A stretch of DNA of 64,000 nucleotides from Idiomarina sp. X4 (GTDB lineage: Bacteria; Pseudomonadota; Gammaproteobacteria; Enterobacterales; Alteromonadaceae). The stretch covers positions 496,001-560,000 of the forward strand of contig NZ_CP025000.1 of the NCBI RefSeq assembly GCF_002808045.1, given 5' to 3'. Made by a program: the position numbers and the translations under genes. The notes under the pieces were generated by a model. The model made no database searches and was not told the origin of the DNA. It was given only the letters and a program-made list of their open reading frames with translations. Below are positions 36,214-45,918 of the stretch, piece by piece (within the stretch, counting starts at the first letter, position 1; each line of letters opens with the position of its first letter).

Positions 36214-36957
36214 TTACTCACTAATCTGTGTGCCTGAAAAGGGGTTATTCATTACATTCCAACTGCCAATTCGCACACATCGTCGTAAGCGTTTTGCGGC
36301 GCTCAGCGCCCCGCGCACTTTTACCTCCATGCCGTCTTTAATCACTCCCGCCTGGGTCAGTTGCTGAATAGACTCTGAATTGAGATGGCTTAAAGGGCTT
36401 CCGCTGCCGTCCAGAACTGCTTCAACGTCGGTTATTAACAGCAAATCGGCATTGTAGGTGGCAGCGACGGCCACAGCGGCATCATCCGCATTGACATTGA
36501 GCCACTCGCCGTTTTCGCCAAAGCCGATAGAGCTGATAATAGGTAGGTAACCATGCATCAGTAAGTCGGCCAACAACGCAGGCACCGGCTCCGTACTTGA
36601 AACCTGGCAAAGACCAACCTGACCTAAGTTTTCAGACTGTCGAACACAGTTAACCCCCGCTTCATAAAGCGTCAGTCCAATCGGTTTTAAGCCTGAGGCA
36701 ATCGCCTGTTTCATTAAGATTTTGTTGGCCGCGCCTGCCAGGCCACCCACTATATAGGGCATGTGCGGCTCCGGACTGACCCGTAAGCCGCTTTGTTTTT
36801 CACTGTGCAAACCAGCGGTGCTCAGCCACTGTTGGACCAGCGAGCCGCCACCGTGAACCAACACGATTTCATCCTCGCTTTGTTTCAGCGACTGAAACAG
36901 CGCATTTAGATCTTCTGGTTGTTCCAGCAGGCTGCCACCGAGTTTAATCACCTTCAT
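36214..36957 (-). CDS. argB: N-acetylglutamate kinase
   Basis: A 247-residue amino-acid kinase family enzyme, second step of arginine synthesis. Motifs are KLGGSLLE at the N-terminus, VHGGGSLVQQWL for substrate binding, NVNADDAAVAVAATYNADLLLITDVEAVLDG and the C-terminal GMEVKVRGALSAAK. The length is like E. coli ArgB (258). It overlaps argC by 4 bases. Confidence 0.94.
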   Translation of the reverse strand: MKVIKLGGSLLEQPEDLNALFQSLKQSEDEIVLVHGGGSLVQQWLSTAGLHSEKQSGLRVSPEPHMPYIVGGLAGAANKILMKQAIASGLKPIGLTLYEAGVNCVRQSENLGQVGLCQVSSTEPVPALLADLLMHGYLPIISSIGFGENGEWLNVNADDAAVAVAATYNADLLLITDVEAVLDGSGSPLSHLNSESIQQLTQAGVIKDGMEVKVRGALSAAKRLRRCVRIGSWNVMNNPFSGTQISE

Positions 36958-37979
36958 AGCAAGCCCTCCTCAACCGACACTCCCAGTTGCAGGTTGATGC
37001 ACTGAATGGCCTGGCTCGCCGCGCCCTTCAATAAGTTATCAATCGCCGACAGCACAATCAGTTGATTCCCCTGTCGATGCCAACCAATATCGACAAACGG
37101 TTGATGCTCAACGTTTTTTATTGCTGGCCGACTTTGCGCTTTTACCCGCACCAGCGGTTGCCCGGCATAGCACTGATACGCGCCTTCTATTTCGGTGTCG
37201 GTGACTTGCTCGTGAAGATTCGCATAGACGGTCGCCAGTATGCCTCTGGGGAAGTTCGCCAGGTGCGGTGTAAAAAGCACATTTTGTTGTAACTGCTGAG
37301 CTATTTCTGGCGTGTGCCGATGATTGAATAGCCCGTAAGCCTGCAATGACAGCTCTGCACCATGAGTATTGAGTGATGCTTTACGGCCCGCACCGGTTAC
37401 ACCCGAAACGGCATTTACAATCACTTTTTCGTCGGTCAGCAAGGCTTTTTGTTTTAGCGGAAGCAACGCCATTAATGCAGCGGTTGGATAACAGCCCGGC
37501 ACCGCAACCAGCTGTGCGGTCGCAATATCCGCAGCGTGCCATTCGGCCAGACCATACACCGCTCTGCCTAGCCAGTCCGTGTGTTTATGATCAAAGCCGT
37601 AGAAGTCGGAATACTGGTTTACGTCGTGCAGCCGAAAGCCACCAGACAAATCAATAACCTTGAGGCCGGCCTGCAAAAACTCTGGGGCTAACGCGACACT
37701 CACAGCGTGATCCGTGCATAAAAATACCGTGTCCGCTTGTTCAATAATCGCCGCTTTAGCAGCGCCCGATAAAGGCTGCAACGGCATACTCAAACAATGC
37801 GCATACTGCGGATGCAAATCACCGAGCAACTTGCCGGCATCGCTGCTATGCTCAGACACATAACAGCCGATAAGCACTAACGCAGAGTGCTGATTGACCA
37901 GCCGAGTGAGTTCGGCGCCAACATATCCACTGGCCCCGATAATGGCGACTGATTGTGAATGAGATGTTTGATACTGCAT
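36954..37979 (-). CDS. argC: N-acetyl-gamma-glutamyl-phosphate reductase
   Basis: A 341-residue NADPH-dependent reductase, third step of arginine synthesis. It has the nucleotide-binding start AIIGASGYVGAELTRLV, the active-site Cys in LVAVPGCYPTAA, and NAVSGVTGAGRKAS. It is the first gene of argCBFGH(A). The ATG at 37979 is 41 bases from the ARG-box-like region shared with argE. Confidence 0.95.
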   Translation of the reverse strand: MQYQTSHSQSVAIIGASGYVGAELTRLVNQHSALVLIGCYVSEHSSDAGKLLGDLHPQYAHCLSMPLQPLSGAAKAAIIEQADTVFLCTDHAVSVALAPEFLQAGLKVIDLSGGFRLHDVNQYSDFYGFDHKHTDWLGRAVYGLAEWHAADIATAQLVAVPGCYPTAALMALLPLKQKALLTDEKVIVNAVSGVTGAGRKASLNTHGAELSLQAYGLFNHRHTPEIAQQLQQNVLFTPHLANFPRGILATVYANLHEQVTDTEIEGAYQCYAGQPLVRVKAQSRPAIKNVEHQPFVDIGWHRQGNQLIVLSAIDNLLKGAASQAIQCINLQLGVSVEEGLL

Positions 37980-38018
37980 TAAAAAACCATTGCTGTTTTT
38001 GATTAAAAATGCACAATA

Positions 38019-38064
38019 ACCGAATAAATATATTTATGCAATAATACTGAATAATTATATTGAG
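38019..38064. promoter_or_regulatory. ARG-box-like ArgR operators between argC and argE
   Basis: Two tandem AT-rich imperfect palindromes, CGAATAAATATATTTATGC (38021-38039) and CTGAATAATTATATTGAG (38047-38064), resemble ArgR boxes (TGAATwwwwATTCA). They lie centrally between the divergent arginine operons, the usual place for ArgR repression of both. Confidence 0.6.
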
Positions 38065-38074
38065 GATCCTGTTT

Positions 38075-39235
38075 ATGACTGCTCAGGCTTTACCGTCTTT
38101 TTTTTCCATGTATCAGCAGCTTATTGCGCTGCCATCCATTAGCGCGACCGATCCTAAATGGGATACCAGCAACAAGAAGGTCATTGACTTATTGGCAGAA
38201 TGGCTGGAATTACTGGGCTTTGAGTGTGAAATTAGCGAACTGAAAAGCCAGCAGGGAAAGTACAATTTACTGGCGCGGCGCGGCGCCGGTAGTGGCGGAT
38301 TATTGTTGTCAGGGCACACCGACACAGTGCCTTACGACGCCAGCCGTTGGAACTTTGATCCCTTTACGTTAACCGAAAAAGATAACCGCTGGTATGGCCT
38401 TGGCAGCATCGATATGAAAGGCTTCTTCGCTTTTGTCTTACAGGTGTTGAGTGACCTGGATGCTAGCAAACAAAGCCGACCCATTATGGTTCTGGCTACC
38501 GCTGACGAGGAAACCACCATGAACGGCGCCCGTGAGGTCAGCCGTTTCTCTAACCTAAAACCCGATTACTGTATCATTGGCGAGCCCACCGATATGCACC
38601 CCGTGTACGCACACAAAGGGCACATGAGTGAGGTCATTCGTATTACCGGGCGCTCCGGTCATAGCTCTGATCCGTCATTAGGTATTAACGCGATAGAGCT
38701 GATGCACGAAGTCATTTCTTCACTCATGAAATTAAAACAAGAATTTAAGCATAAATATTCAAACCCAAGCTTCACTGTACCACAACCAACGATGAACTTC
38801 GGGCACATTCACGGGGGCGACAACGCCAATCGTATTTGCGGCTGCTGTGAGCTGCACTTAGACGTGCGCCCACTACCCGGACTGTCAGTCGATGAGCTCT
38901 ACGCGCATTTGCACAAGGCCACGGAAAGTATTCAAACCCGCTACCCTGGCTCAATCGAATTGATATCTCTGCACCACCCGATCCCGGCATTTGAGCAAGC
39001 GCCCGACTCAGCACTCGTGCAACTCGCTGAAAAAGTCTCACAGTCACAAGCACGAGCCGTAAACTACTGCACCGAAGCGCCTTTTCTGCAAGAGTTAGGT
39101 TGCGAAACGTTGGTCATGGGTCCCGGTTCAATTAGGCAGGCTCACCAACCCGATGAGTACTTATTAACCGAAACCATTGAACCCACTCAGGAAAAGCTAA
39201 AAAAGTTATTAAAAAGCTATTGTTTTTCCAACTAG
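38075..39235 (+). CDS. argE: Acetylornithine deacetylase
   Basis: A 386-residue M20-family zinc hydrolase that makes ornithine from N-acetylornithine. The metal/catalytic motifs are LSGHTDTVPYD, GSIDMKGFFAF, ATADEETTMNG and IIGEPTDMHPVYAHKG. The start at 38075 has TGAGGA upstream; a TTG at 38060 is unlikely. The length matches E. coli ArgE (383). Because ArgE and the ArgH-fused synthase coexist, the linear pathway is encoded here. Confidence 0.94.
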   Translation: MTAQALPSFFSMYQQLIALPSISATDPKWDTSNKKVIDLLAEWLELLGFECEISELKSQQGKYNLLARRGAGSGGLLLSGHTDTVPYDASRWNFDPFTLTEKDNRWYGLGSIDMKGFFAFVLQVLSDLDASKQSRPIMVLATADEETTMNGAREVSRFSNLKPDYCIIGEPTDMHPVYAHKGHMSEVIRITGRSGHSSDPSLGINAIELMHEVISSLMKLKQEFKHKYSNPSFTVPQPTMNFGHIHGGDNANRICGCCELHLDVRPLPGLSVDELYAHLHKATESIQTRYPGSIELISLHHPIPAFEQAPDSALVQLAEKVSQSQARAVNYCTEAPFLQELGCETLVMGPGSIRQAHQPDEYLLTETIEPTQEKLKKLLKSYCFSN

Positions 39236-39311
39236 CTGCCGATACAAACAAGCAGCATCATTGATTTAGATTAATGCCAGGTCGTTTAAACGTTAGTAAA
39301 AGGATCATCAC

Positions 39312-40937
39312 ATGTTACGACAGTTTTCTATAGGTACCAGAGCCATTGGGGCATTCGGTCTAATCGGCGTATTCGTTATCATTCTTGGGCTGTTTGCTCT
39401 CAATAGAATGGGCGCCATTGCCGATCGCATGCATGTTATTACCGACAAGCAAGTGCCTGCAGTGGAGAAAGTCAATGCACTAAATAACGAGTTTCTTTAC
39501 GTCAACATATACTCAGCTAACGTTTACACCTATTTAAACGACCCTGACCGTCTGCAACGCTACTTAGATAGATTAGATTCAGCTTCGGCCAGTTTAAAAG
39601 AAGCCCAGGAAGAATACAGTTCTCTTATTGAAGACCCTGAAGCACGAAAACTGTTTAACGAGTACAAAGCGCTTGATAAAAAATATTGGCAGCTCAACAA
39701 GCAGTTTTTGGAGTTAGTTAATGCAAAACTTCCTGATGTTATTGCATCCCTACGTGAAAACTCATTAATTCCGTTAAGCACAGAAATATCAGCGAAATTA
39801 AACCAACTTCAGCAGCGCGAAATGGCGTTAATTAGTGATGCCGGCGATAATGCAACCAGTGTGTATGAAAGTGCCAACATCGCTGTCATCATTGCGATTA
39901 TTGCGGTCGTCTCGTTACTCATTTTCTTTGCTATTATGATGACCAAAAGTGTCGTCAGCCCAATATCCGCCGCTGTGGATTTTGCAAAAGTCATCGCTTC
40001 TCGCGACTTAACTCAAACCATAGACGTTGTCGGCAACGATGAACCGGCTCAGTTACTGAGACAATTGATTAAAACTCGTGATGAATTGCGCGAATCCATC
40101 AGTACTATTTCTGAGTCTTCCGAACAGCTGGCGTCAACCTCTGAAGAATTAAGCTCGGTGACACAAGACTCAACTCGCACCATTCAGCAGCAAACAGAAG
40201 AACTCGAACAGGCAGCGACTGCCGTTAACGAGTTGACTACCGCTGTCGAAACCGTTGCTCAGGATGCACAAAATGCGTCGGAAGCGTCTGAAGAAGCCAA
40301 CCGTCAGGCACAACAAGGTGACGATAGAGTTCGCCAAACCGTCAGAGCCATCGAAGAGTTGTCACAAGAGATTGGTGACTCGTCGAGTAACGTTACTGAA
40401 CTTGCAGAGAAAGTCACCAGCATTACCAAGGTACTGGAAGTTATTCGTGGTATTGCCGAACAAACCAACTTACTGGCACTTAACGCAGCCATTGAAGCCG
40501 CTCGCGCTGGTGAATCGGGTCGAGGCTTTGCGGTGGTTGCCGACGAAGTGCGTTCATTGGCTCACAAGACTCAGCAGTCAACCGTTGAAATTGAGGACAT
40601 GGTTAAGGCCATTAACGAATCCAGCGACCGCTCTGTATCAACCATGGAGAAAAGCATGGAACGAGCGACTCGCACACTCGATGTGGCTCGTGAAGCGGGC
40701 GAAGCATTGCAACTTATTGCAACCGCTGTCAGCGAAATCAACAACCATAACACCTCCATTGCCAGCGCCGCTGAAGAGCAGGCCAATGTGGCTCGTGACG
40801 TTGATAAGAACCTGGTCAGTATTCGCGACCTGTCTAACTCAACCGCATCGGGCGCCGAGCAGACCAATGCCTCAAGTGATGAGCTCTCGCGCCTGGCAGT
40901 TGATTTGAGCGAATTGGTTAAACGTTTCCGAGTTTAG
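39312..40937 (+). CDS. Methyl-accepting chemotaxis protein
   Basis: A 541-residue inner-membrane chemoreceptor. TM1 ([20 protein letters not shown]) and TM2 ([21 protein letters not shown], near 192-212) bracket a helical periplasmic sensor of four-helix-bundle type. A HAMP region follows, then the cytoplasmic hairpin with the invariant tip [21 protein letters not shown] and [18 protein letters not shown]. The ligand is unknown. It is preceded by an AAAGGAT ribosome site and ends in a hairpin shared with hipA. Confidence 0.93.
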   Translation: MLRQFSIGTRAIGAFGLIGVFVIILGLFALNRMGAIADRMHVITDKQVPAVEKVNALNNEFLYVNIYSANVYTYLNDPDRLQRYLDRLDSASASLKEAQEEYSSLIEDPEARKLFNEYKALDKKYWQLNKQFLELVNAKLPDVIASLRENSLIPLSTEISAKLNQLQQREMALISDAGDNATSVYESANIAVIIAIIAVVSLLIFFAIMMTKSVVSPISAAVDFAKVIASRDLTQTIDVVGNDEPAQLLRQLIKTRDELRESISTISESSEQLASTSEELSSVTQDSTRTIQQQTEELEQAATAVNELTTAVETVAQDAQNASEASEEANRQAQQGDDRVRQTVRAIEELSQEIGDSSSNVTELAEKVTSITKVLEVIRGIAEQTNLLALNAAIEAARAGESGRGFAVVADEVRSLAHKTQQSTVEIEDMVKAINESSDRSVSTMEKSMERATRTLDVAREAGEALQLIATAVSEINNHNTSIASAAEEQANVARDVDKNLVSIRDLSNSTASGAEQTNASSDELSRLAVDLSELVKRFRV

Positions 40938-40950
40938 CAACCACCGATAA

Positions 40951-40980
40951 TGTAAGAGAGGGCTAACGCCCTTTCTTACA
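40951..40980. terminator. Hairpin between convergent chemoreceptor and hipA genes
   Basis: A 13-bp stem (40951-40963 with 40968-40980, one wobble), loop TAAC. It overlaps the hipA stop codon. The right arm is T-rich on the plus strand, so it could end the chemoreceptor transcript; there is no long U-tract. Confidence 0.55.
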
Positions 40981-42370
40981 CATACTTCTCCATCTCAGGT
41001 AACCCTGACAAACTTTCCTGAAGCCATTTCGATTCGTTTGCGATTACGTACATACAGCGCTCGATATGCGCTTTCTCAACATCGTTAATGGCGCATTGAA
41101 ACACCTGCTCTTTTGCATTATCTATAGAGCCCAACACAGATTGTAATGTCTGCTGCATTAGCAGCTGTAAGCGCGTCACAGGCAAGCCTACGGTTTTTGC
41201 AAGGTCTGCCAACATATAGCTGGTTGTCGGCTTGCTAAAGTTGCCTGCGTTACCGGCATCGTATTCACCTATAGACATGGCGAAGACCTGAGGAATTTCA
41301 GGCGAAATACTTTCTGCCTGCCCCACCTTTCTTCTGGCCTGAAGCTCTTGAATACTGGCTTCGACATTCACTAAATCGTAAAAAGGCGCAAGCTCCAATC
41401 CGTTTTTACCAACGAAGTAACTGATATTTTTACCGTGAGCATCGTAATTAGCCGTCAATAAATTAAAGGTCATCCACTTGACCAACGCCGTCTGGTAAGC
41501 AAGCACGTTATTGGTGCGTACTGAAAACAATTTAGGAAAAGACACACCGTCACGAATGTAAATGCCGTCGCCCGTATCGCCAAATTGCCGTTCGTACTTA
41601 TAGGACGGCGGTAGGTTAAGGGCCTGGCAACCATCAATAACATGCCGCCGGCGAACACGCCTACGCTCAGCATCAAAATGTCGGTCAAACCTGTTAACAA
41701 CCAGAGTCGGCGTCTCACCATAGCGCCGGAAATCAACTTCTGGCACGTTGAGCCCAGATAATTTCGCCAATATCATCGTGAAAAACTCATTCACGGCAAT
41801 ACAGGGCACCCGACCCGTTTCGAATTTAAAAATACGATTAGAGGCCAACTCGCCTTCAGCAAAGCCGAGTTCGTGATCGCTTTCAAATAAGTTCAGTTTG
41901 TCCTGTACTCCAGCTACGGATAAACGAGTCTTGCCGTCCCAATAGGTAATAGGCTCAGCCGCTGACTTTGCTCTTTCGAGCTTTTGAGCAAGTTCGTTAT
42001 TAGAAATAGGCCGTAGTAGCGTCTCACCCACTGTTTGTCCTGGCGGACGGAACGACAAAGCGCCTGAGGTTTCCTGACCAATCGCTCGTATAAGCCCAAA
42101 TGTATTATTCCGGGATACCGTTGTGTTTAATACGAGCTCATCTAACCCCTTACCTTCAGGCAACAGGTTTTGAAGGTAGCTGTGAACATCACGCTGCCCG
42201 AAGTCGCCGCTCAAAGGCAAATGTGGCGATATCGCAAAACCATTAGCTTGCCATTCGCTATTGTAGGTAAAAGCAAGCTCGCGCTCCGTGCCGGAAACTA
42301 AGCTAAGCTCCGCAATTTTTTGCTGTGTGCCAATATAAACATCGAGCGTGTGTTTATCAGAACCAGTCAT
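40976..42370 (-). CDS. hipA: HipA-type serine/threonine kinase toxin
   Basis: A 464-residue HipA-family kinase that in E. coli phosphorylates GltX and induces persistence. The HipA N-terminal beta domain (LPLSGDFGQRDVHSYLQNLLPEG) is intact. LSVAGVQDKL matches the loop holding autophosphorylated Ser150 in E. coli, and NYDAHGKNISYF and YDLVN are the catalytic and metal motifs. ATG 42370, behind GGGAG, overlaps hipB by 14 bases; an upstream in-frame start at 42391 is less likely. All key residues look intact. Confidence 0.92.
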   Translation of the reverse strand: MTGSDKHTLDVYIGTQQKIAELSLVSGTERELAFTYNSEWQANGFAISPHLPLSGDFGQRDVHSYLQNLLPEGKGLDELVLNTTVSRNNTFGLIRAIGQETSGALSFRPPGQTVGETLLRPISNNELAQKLERAKSAAEPITYWDGKTRLSVAGVQDKLNLFESDHELGFAEGELASNRIFKFETGRVPCIAVNEFFTMILAKLSGLNVPEVDFRRYGETPTLVVNRFDRHFDAERRRVRRRHVIDGCQALNLPPSYKYERQFGDTGDGIYIRDGVSFPKLFSVRTNNVLAYQTALVKWMTFNLLTANYDAHGKNISYFVGKNGLELAPFYDLVNVEASIQELQARRKVGQAESISPEIPQVFAMSIGEYDAGNAGNFSKPTTSYMLADLAKTVGLPVTRLQLLMQQTLQSVLGSIDNAKEQVFQCAINDVEKAHIERCMYVIANESKWLQESLSGLPEMEKYV

Positions 42371-42662
42371 TGCCTGGCTCCCTAAGCTCATTACCTTGAT
42401 GTTGTTGAGTGTCAGTCACTATTCGAAATGAAAGCCCAAGATAGTTCATGACCCTTAGTACATTAATAAAATTAACCCGAGGATCGCCCTTTTCGATTTT
42501 TACCAGAGTTTGCCTGGACATCGACAAAGTTTCAGCGACATCTACCAAGCGCAAACGCATTGCCGTACGTTTAGCGGTAATAGCCTCAGCCAGCAGTGCT
42601 GCTGAAAAAGGTAGTGTTAAGTCAGGCATAGGAGTTGGCCTGACACTTTTACCATTGGTCAC
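42357..42662 (-). CDS. hipB: HipB-type antitoxin, XRE-family repressor
   Basis: A 101-residue DNA-binding protein with an HTH of XRE type (LRLVDVAETLSMSRQTLVKIEKG), and a C-terminal tail GNDWF that may contact HipA. It binds HipA to neutralise it and represses the hipBA promoter. Putative operators lie just upstream (42674-42776). It is translationally coupled to hipA. Confidence 0.9.
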   Translation of the reverse strand: MTNGKSVRPTPMPDLTLPFSAALLAEAITAKRTAMRLRLVDVAETLSMSRQTLVKIEKGDPRVNFINVLRVMNYLGLSFRIVTDTQQHQGNELREPGNDWF

Positions 42663-42953
42663 TCTAAAGTTCCTTTAAAATAGAATTTAAGGTTAATATT
42701 AGACAATAATCCTCAAAAGTCAATTTAAATAGAACTTTATAGACTTGCGATTAAAAAAATCCATTTAATTCTATTATGACAGTACTTTAAAATACTGCTC
42801 AGACTCACCCCCGCTTGAATTTTAGACATAGCCTATCCCAACCTTACAATAACTTTTGTGAATAGCGTTAATTTACTGCATAAATTAGACTAATGGTGCG
42901 ACCAAAGCCTATTCTGAATCCGTGTTAACAAATCAGTAACAACGGATTCAAAA
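42663..42953. promoter_or_regulatory. Divergent hipB/aceB regulatory region
   Basis: About 291 bases. Close to hipB are three related AT-rich elements sharing AATAGAA: at 42674-42690, 42724-42739 and, inverted, 42763-42776, all plausible HipB operators. Close to aceB is a hairpin (42916-42949) described separately. No gene is visible. Confidence 0.5.
42916..42949 (+). promoter_or_regulatory. Inverted repeat at the aceB translation start
   Basis: GAATCCGTGTTA (42916-42927) and TAACAACGGATTC (42937-42949) pair with one bulged base around a 9-base loop. The right arm contains the only SD-like bases (GGA, 42944-42946) before ATG 42954. The element could be an operator or a leader hairpin that limits aceB translation. 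Confidence 0.5.
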
Positions 42954-44537
42954 ATGAACAATCTATTTCAATTTAGTCAGCCGCTTGATAACAATGCGAA
43001 AACGTTATTCAGCGATGAGCATCAAGAATTTCTTGCCGAGTTGGTGGATACTTTTCAGCCTCGTTTAAACGAGCTGCTGGAAAAGCGCCAGCAACGTCAG
43101 GCTTATTACGACAGCGGCGCCCTGCCCGATTTTGACTCAAACACCCAGGACATTCGCGAAGGCCATTGGAAAATTGCCGAACTGCCGAAAGATTTAAAGA
43201 AACGTCGCTTGGAAATCACCGGACCCGTCGACCGCAAAATGGTCATTAATGCACTAAACGCAAACGTCGACTGCTACATGGCCGACTTTGAAGACTCACA
43301 GTCGCCCACCTGGGACGGCATGGTGAACGGCCAAATTAACTTGCGCGACGCTAACACTGGCGGCATGACTTACACCGACCCCAGCAGCGGCAAAGATTAC
43401 AAAGTCGGCGAGAACCCGGCGCTGCTTATTGCCCGGGTTCGTGGGTTGCACCTACCGGAGAAACACGTACAGCGAAATGGGCAGGCTATTCCAGGGGCGC
43501 TCATGGACTTTGCTCTGTACTTTTTACTGAACTATCAGCAACGTCTGCAGCAAGGCTCTGGTGCGTATTACTATCTGCCGAAACTCGAGCACAGCGACGA
43601 AGCCAAGTGGTGGGCCGACGTTTTCCACTTTACAGAAGAAAAATTCAACTTAAAGACCAGCACCATTCGAGCCACAGTGCTTATTGAAACGCTGCCGGCC
43701 GTATTTCAGATGCACGAGATTTTGTACGCCTTAAAAGATCACATTGCCGCACTGAACTGTGGTCGCTGGGACTACATTTTCAGCTACATCAAAACCCTGA
43801 AAGCGCACGCCGATCGTGTATTACCTGACCGTCAGGTCGTCAGCATGGACAAACCGTTCTTAAACGCTTATTCGCGCTTATTGGTCAAAACCTGCCATCA
43901 ACGGGGCGCATTGGCGATGGGCGGCATGGCGGCTTTTATTCCCAGCAAAGATCCAGCTGAGAACGAAAAAATCCTCGCTAAAGTCCACGCCGATAAGACG
44001 CTGGAGCGAGACAACGGGCACGACGGCACCTGGATAGCCCATCCCGGTCTTGCCGATACCGTTCGCGAGATCTTTGTTGATGGTATTAAAGGTGACAATC
44101 AGCTGCATGTACTGCGCGAAGACGACAATGATATTGACCAAGCGTTATTACTTCAGCCATGTGACGGTGAGCGCACTGAAACAGGCATGCGCACCAACAT
44201 TCGCGTGTCTCTGCAATACATTGCAGCCTGGTTAAACGGCAAAGGCTGCGTACCAATTTATGGTCTGATGGAAGACGCTGCCACCGCAGAAATTTCCCGC
44301 ACCTCTATCTGGCAATGGATCCGTCATGGCAAAAAGCTCTCGGACGGCACGCCGGTCACCAAAGCCTTATTCACGCAACTTCTGCAGGAAGAAGCCGACG
44401 TCGTAAAAAAAGAAGTGGGTAGCGAGCGCTGGAGTAACGAGCCGTTTGAACAGGCGTTGACACTGCTTGAAAACATCACCACCGCCGACGAGCTGGTCGA
44501 CTTTTTGACCCTGCCCGGCTACGAACAACTCAACTAA
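42954..44537 (+). CDS. aceB: Malate synthase A
   Basis: A 527-residue cytoplasmic enzyme that condenses glyoxylate and acetyl-CoA to malate in the glyoxylate shunt. Class-A features: MADFEDSQSPTWDGMVNGQINLRDA near the N-terminus (read as separate conserved blocks) and the signature KDHIAALNCGRWDYIFSYIK. E. coli AceB is 533 residues. aceA follows after 43 bases in the same direction, so the two form an operon. Confidence 0.95.
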   Translation: MNNLFQFSQPLDNNAKTLFSDEHQEFLAELVDTFQPRLNELLEKRQQRQAYYDSGALPDFDSNTQDIREGHWKIAELPKDLKKRRLEITGPVDRKMVINALNANVDCYMADFEDSQSPTWDGMVNGQINLRDANTGGMTYTDPSSGKDYKVGENPALLIARVRGLHLPEKHVQRNGQAIPGALMDFALYFLLNYQQRLQQGSGAYYYLPKLEHSDEAKWWADVFHFTEEKFNLKTSTIRATVLIETLPAVFQMHEILYALKDHIAALNCGRWDYIFSYIKTLKAHADRVLPDRQVVSMDKPFLNAYSRLLVKTCHQRGALAMGGMAAFIPSKDPAENEKILAKVHADKTLERDNGHDGTWIAHPGLADTVREIFVDGIKGDNQLHVLREDDNDIDQALLLQPCDGERTETGMRTNIRVSLQYIAAWLNGKGCVPIYGLMEDAATAEISRTSIWQWIRHGKKLSDGTPVTKALFTQLLQEEADVVKKEVGSERWSNEPFEQALTLLENITTADELVDFLTLPGYEQLN

Positions 44538-44580
44538 TTTCAATTCACAACATTATTAAAGAACAACAAGGAATACGATC

Positions 44581-45918
44581 ATGACAACCACAAACTTATC
44601 ATTCGCTCAGCAAGTTAAAGAGTTACAAGAGCAGTGGGACACCGACCCACGCTGGAAAGGCGTTGAACGTCCGTACAGCGCCGAAGAAGTCGTTCGCTTA
44701 CGCGGCACCGTGCAACCTGAACACACCTATGCCAAAAATGGTGCAAACAAACTCTGGCAACTGATTCACGGTAAAGCTCAGGAGAAATTCGGCAAAGACT
44801 ATGTGAATGCATTGGGCGCATTAACCGGCGGTCAGGCGGTGCAACAAGTGAAAGCCGGCTTACAAGCAATCTACTTGTCAGGCTGGCAGGTTGCTGCCGA
44901 CAACAACTCGGCGTGCAGCATGTACCCGGACCAGTCCCTGTACCCGGTCGACTCAGTGCCTACCGTGGTTGAGCGCATTAATAACTCGTTCGCCCGCGCT
45001 GACCAAATTCAGTGGTCAAAAGGCGTAACACCGGAAGACGACAACTATGTCGACTACTTTGCGCCAATTGTGGCTGATGCCGAAGCCGGTTTTGGCGGTG
45101 TACTTAACGCCTACGAACTGATGAAAAACATGATCAAAGCTGGTGCCGCCGGGGTTCACTTTGAAGACCAGTTAGCGTCCGTTAAAAAATGTGGCCACAT
45201 GGGTGGTAAGGTACTGGTGCCAACACAAGAAGCTGTACAGAAACTTTCCGCCGCGCGTTTAGCCGCTGATGTCGCCGGTACACCAACGCTCATTGTCGCA
45301 CGTACTGATGCTAACGCCGCCGACTTGCTGACTTCCGACTTTGACCCGAACGACAAGCCATTCATTACCGGTGATCGTACCGCAGAAGGCTTCTATCGCG
45401 TTAAACCGGGCATTGAACAAGCCATTTCACGCGGCTTAGCCTATGCGCCATATGCTGATTTAATCTGGTGTGAAACGGCCAAACCGGACTTAGATGAAGC
45501 CCGTCAGTTTGCCGAAGCCATTCACGCAAAATACCCAGGTAAGCTGTTAGCCTATAACTGCTCGCCGTCGTTTAACTGGAAACGAAACCTGGACGACGCC
45601 ACCATTGCCAAGTTCCAGCGCGAATTGGCTGCTATGGGTTACAAATTCCAGTTCATTACCTTAGCGGGCGTGCACAACATGTGGTACCACATGTTCGAAC
45701 TGGCGCACGACTATGCGCGCAACGACATGTCAGCGTACGTGAAACTGCAGCAACAGGAGTTTGAAGCCGCAGATAAAGGCTACACCTTTGTGGCCCACCA
45801 GCAGGAAGTGGGCACTGGATACTTTGACGAGCTTACCAATGTGATTCAGGGCGGCGTGTCATCAGTCACCGCACTGACCGGCTCAACTGAAGAAGAGCAG
45901 TTTAAAACCTCCGCGTAA
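44581..45918 (+). CDS. aceA: Isocitrate lyase
   Basis: A 445-residue cytoplasmic enzyme that splits isocitrate into succinate and glyoxylate. The catalytic signature [16 protein letters not shown] is intact, as are [19 protein letters not shown] and [11 protein letters not shown]. An AAGGAA ribosome site precedes the ATG. Its stop lies inside the 3' end of convergent aceK (17-base overlap). Confidence 0.97.
   Translation: MTTTNLSFAQQVKELQEQWDTDPRWKGVERPYSAEEVVRLRGTVQPEHTYAKNGANKLWQLIHGKAQEKFGKDYVNALGALTGGQAVQQVKAGLQAIYLSGWQVAADNNSACSMYPDQSLYPVDSVPTVVERINNSFARADQIQWSKGVTPEDDNYVDYFAPIVADAEAGFGGVLNAYELMKNMIKAGAAGVHFEDQLASVKKCGHMGGKVLVPTQEAVQKLSAARLAADVAGTPTLIVARTDANAADLLTSDFDPNDKPFITGDRTAEGFYRVKPGIEQAISRGLAYAPYADLIWCETAKPDLDEARQFAEAIHAKYPGKLLAYNCSPSFNWKRNLDDATIAKFQRELAAMGYKFQFITLAGVHNMWYHMFELAHDYARNDMSAYVKLQQQEFEAADKGYTFVAHQQEVGTGYFDELTNVIQGGVSSVTALTGSTEEEQFKTSA

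Noticed and set aside
39236..39311. GCCGATAC near 39238 as a flagellar sigma-28 promoter for the chemoreceptor
   Set aside because: The matching -35 (TAAA at 15 bases upstream) is absent.
40255..40908. 217-codon ORF within the chemoreceptor gene
   Set aside because: It overlaps the conserved signalling domain in another frame and has no family similarity.
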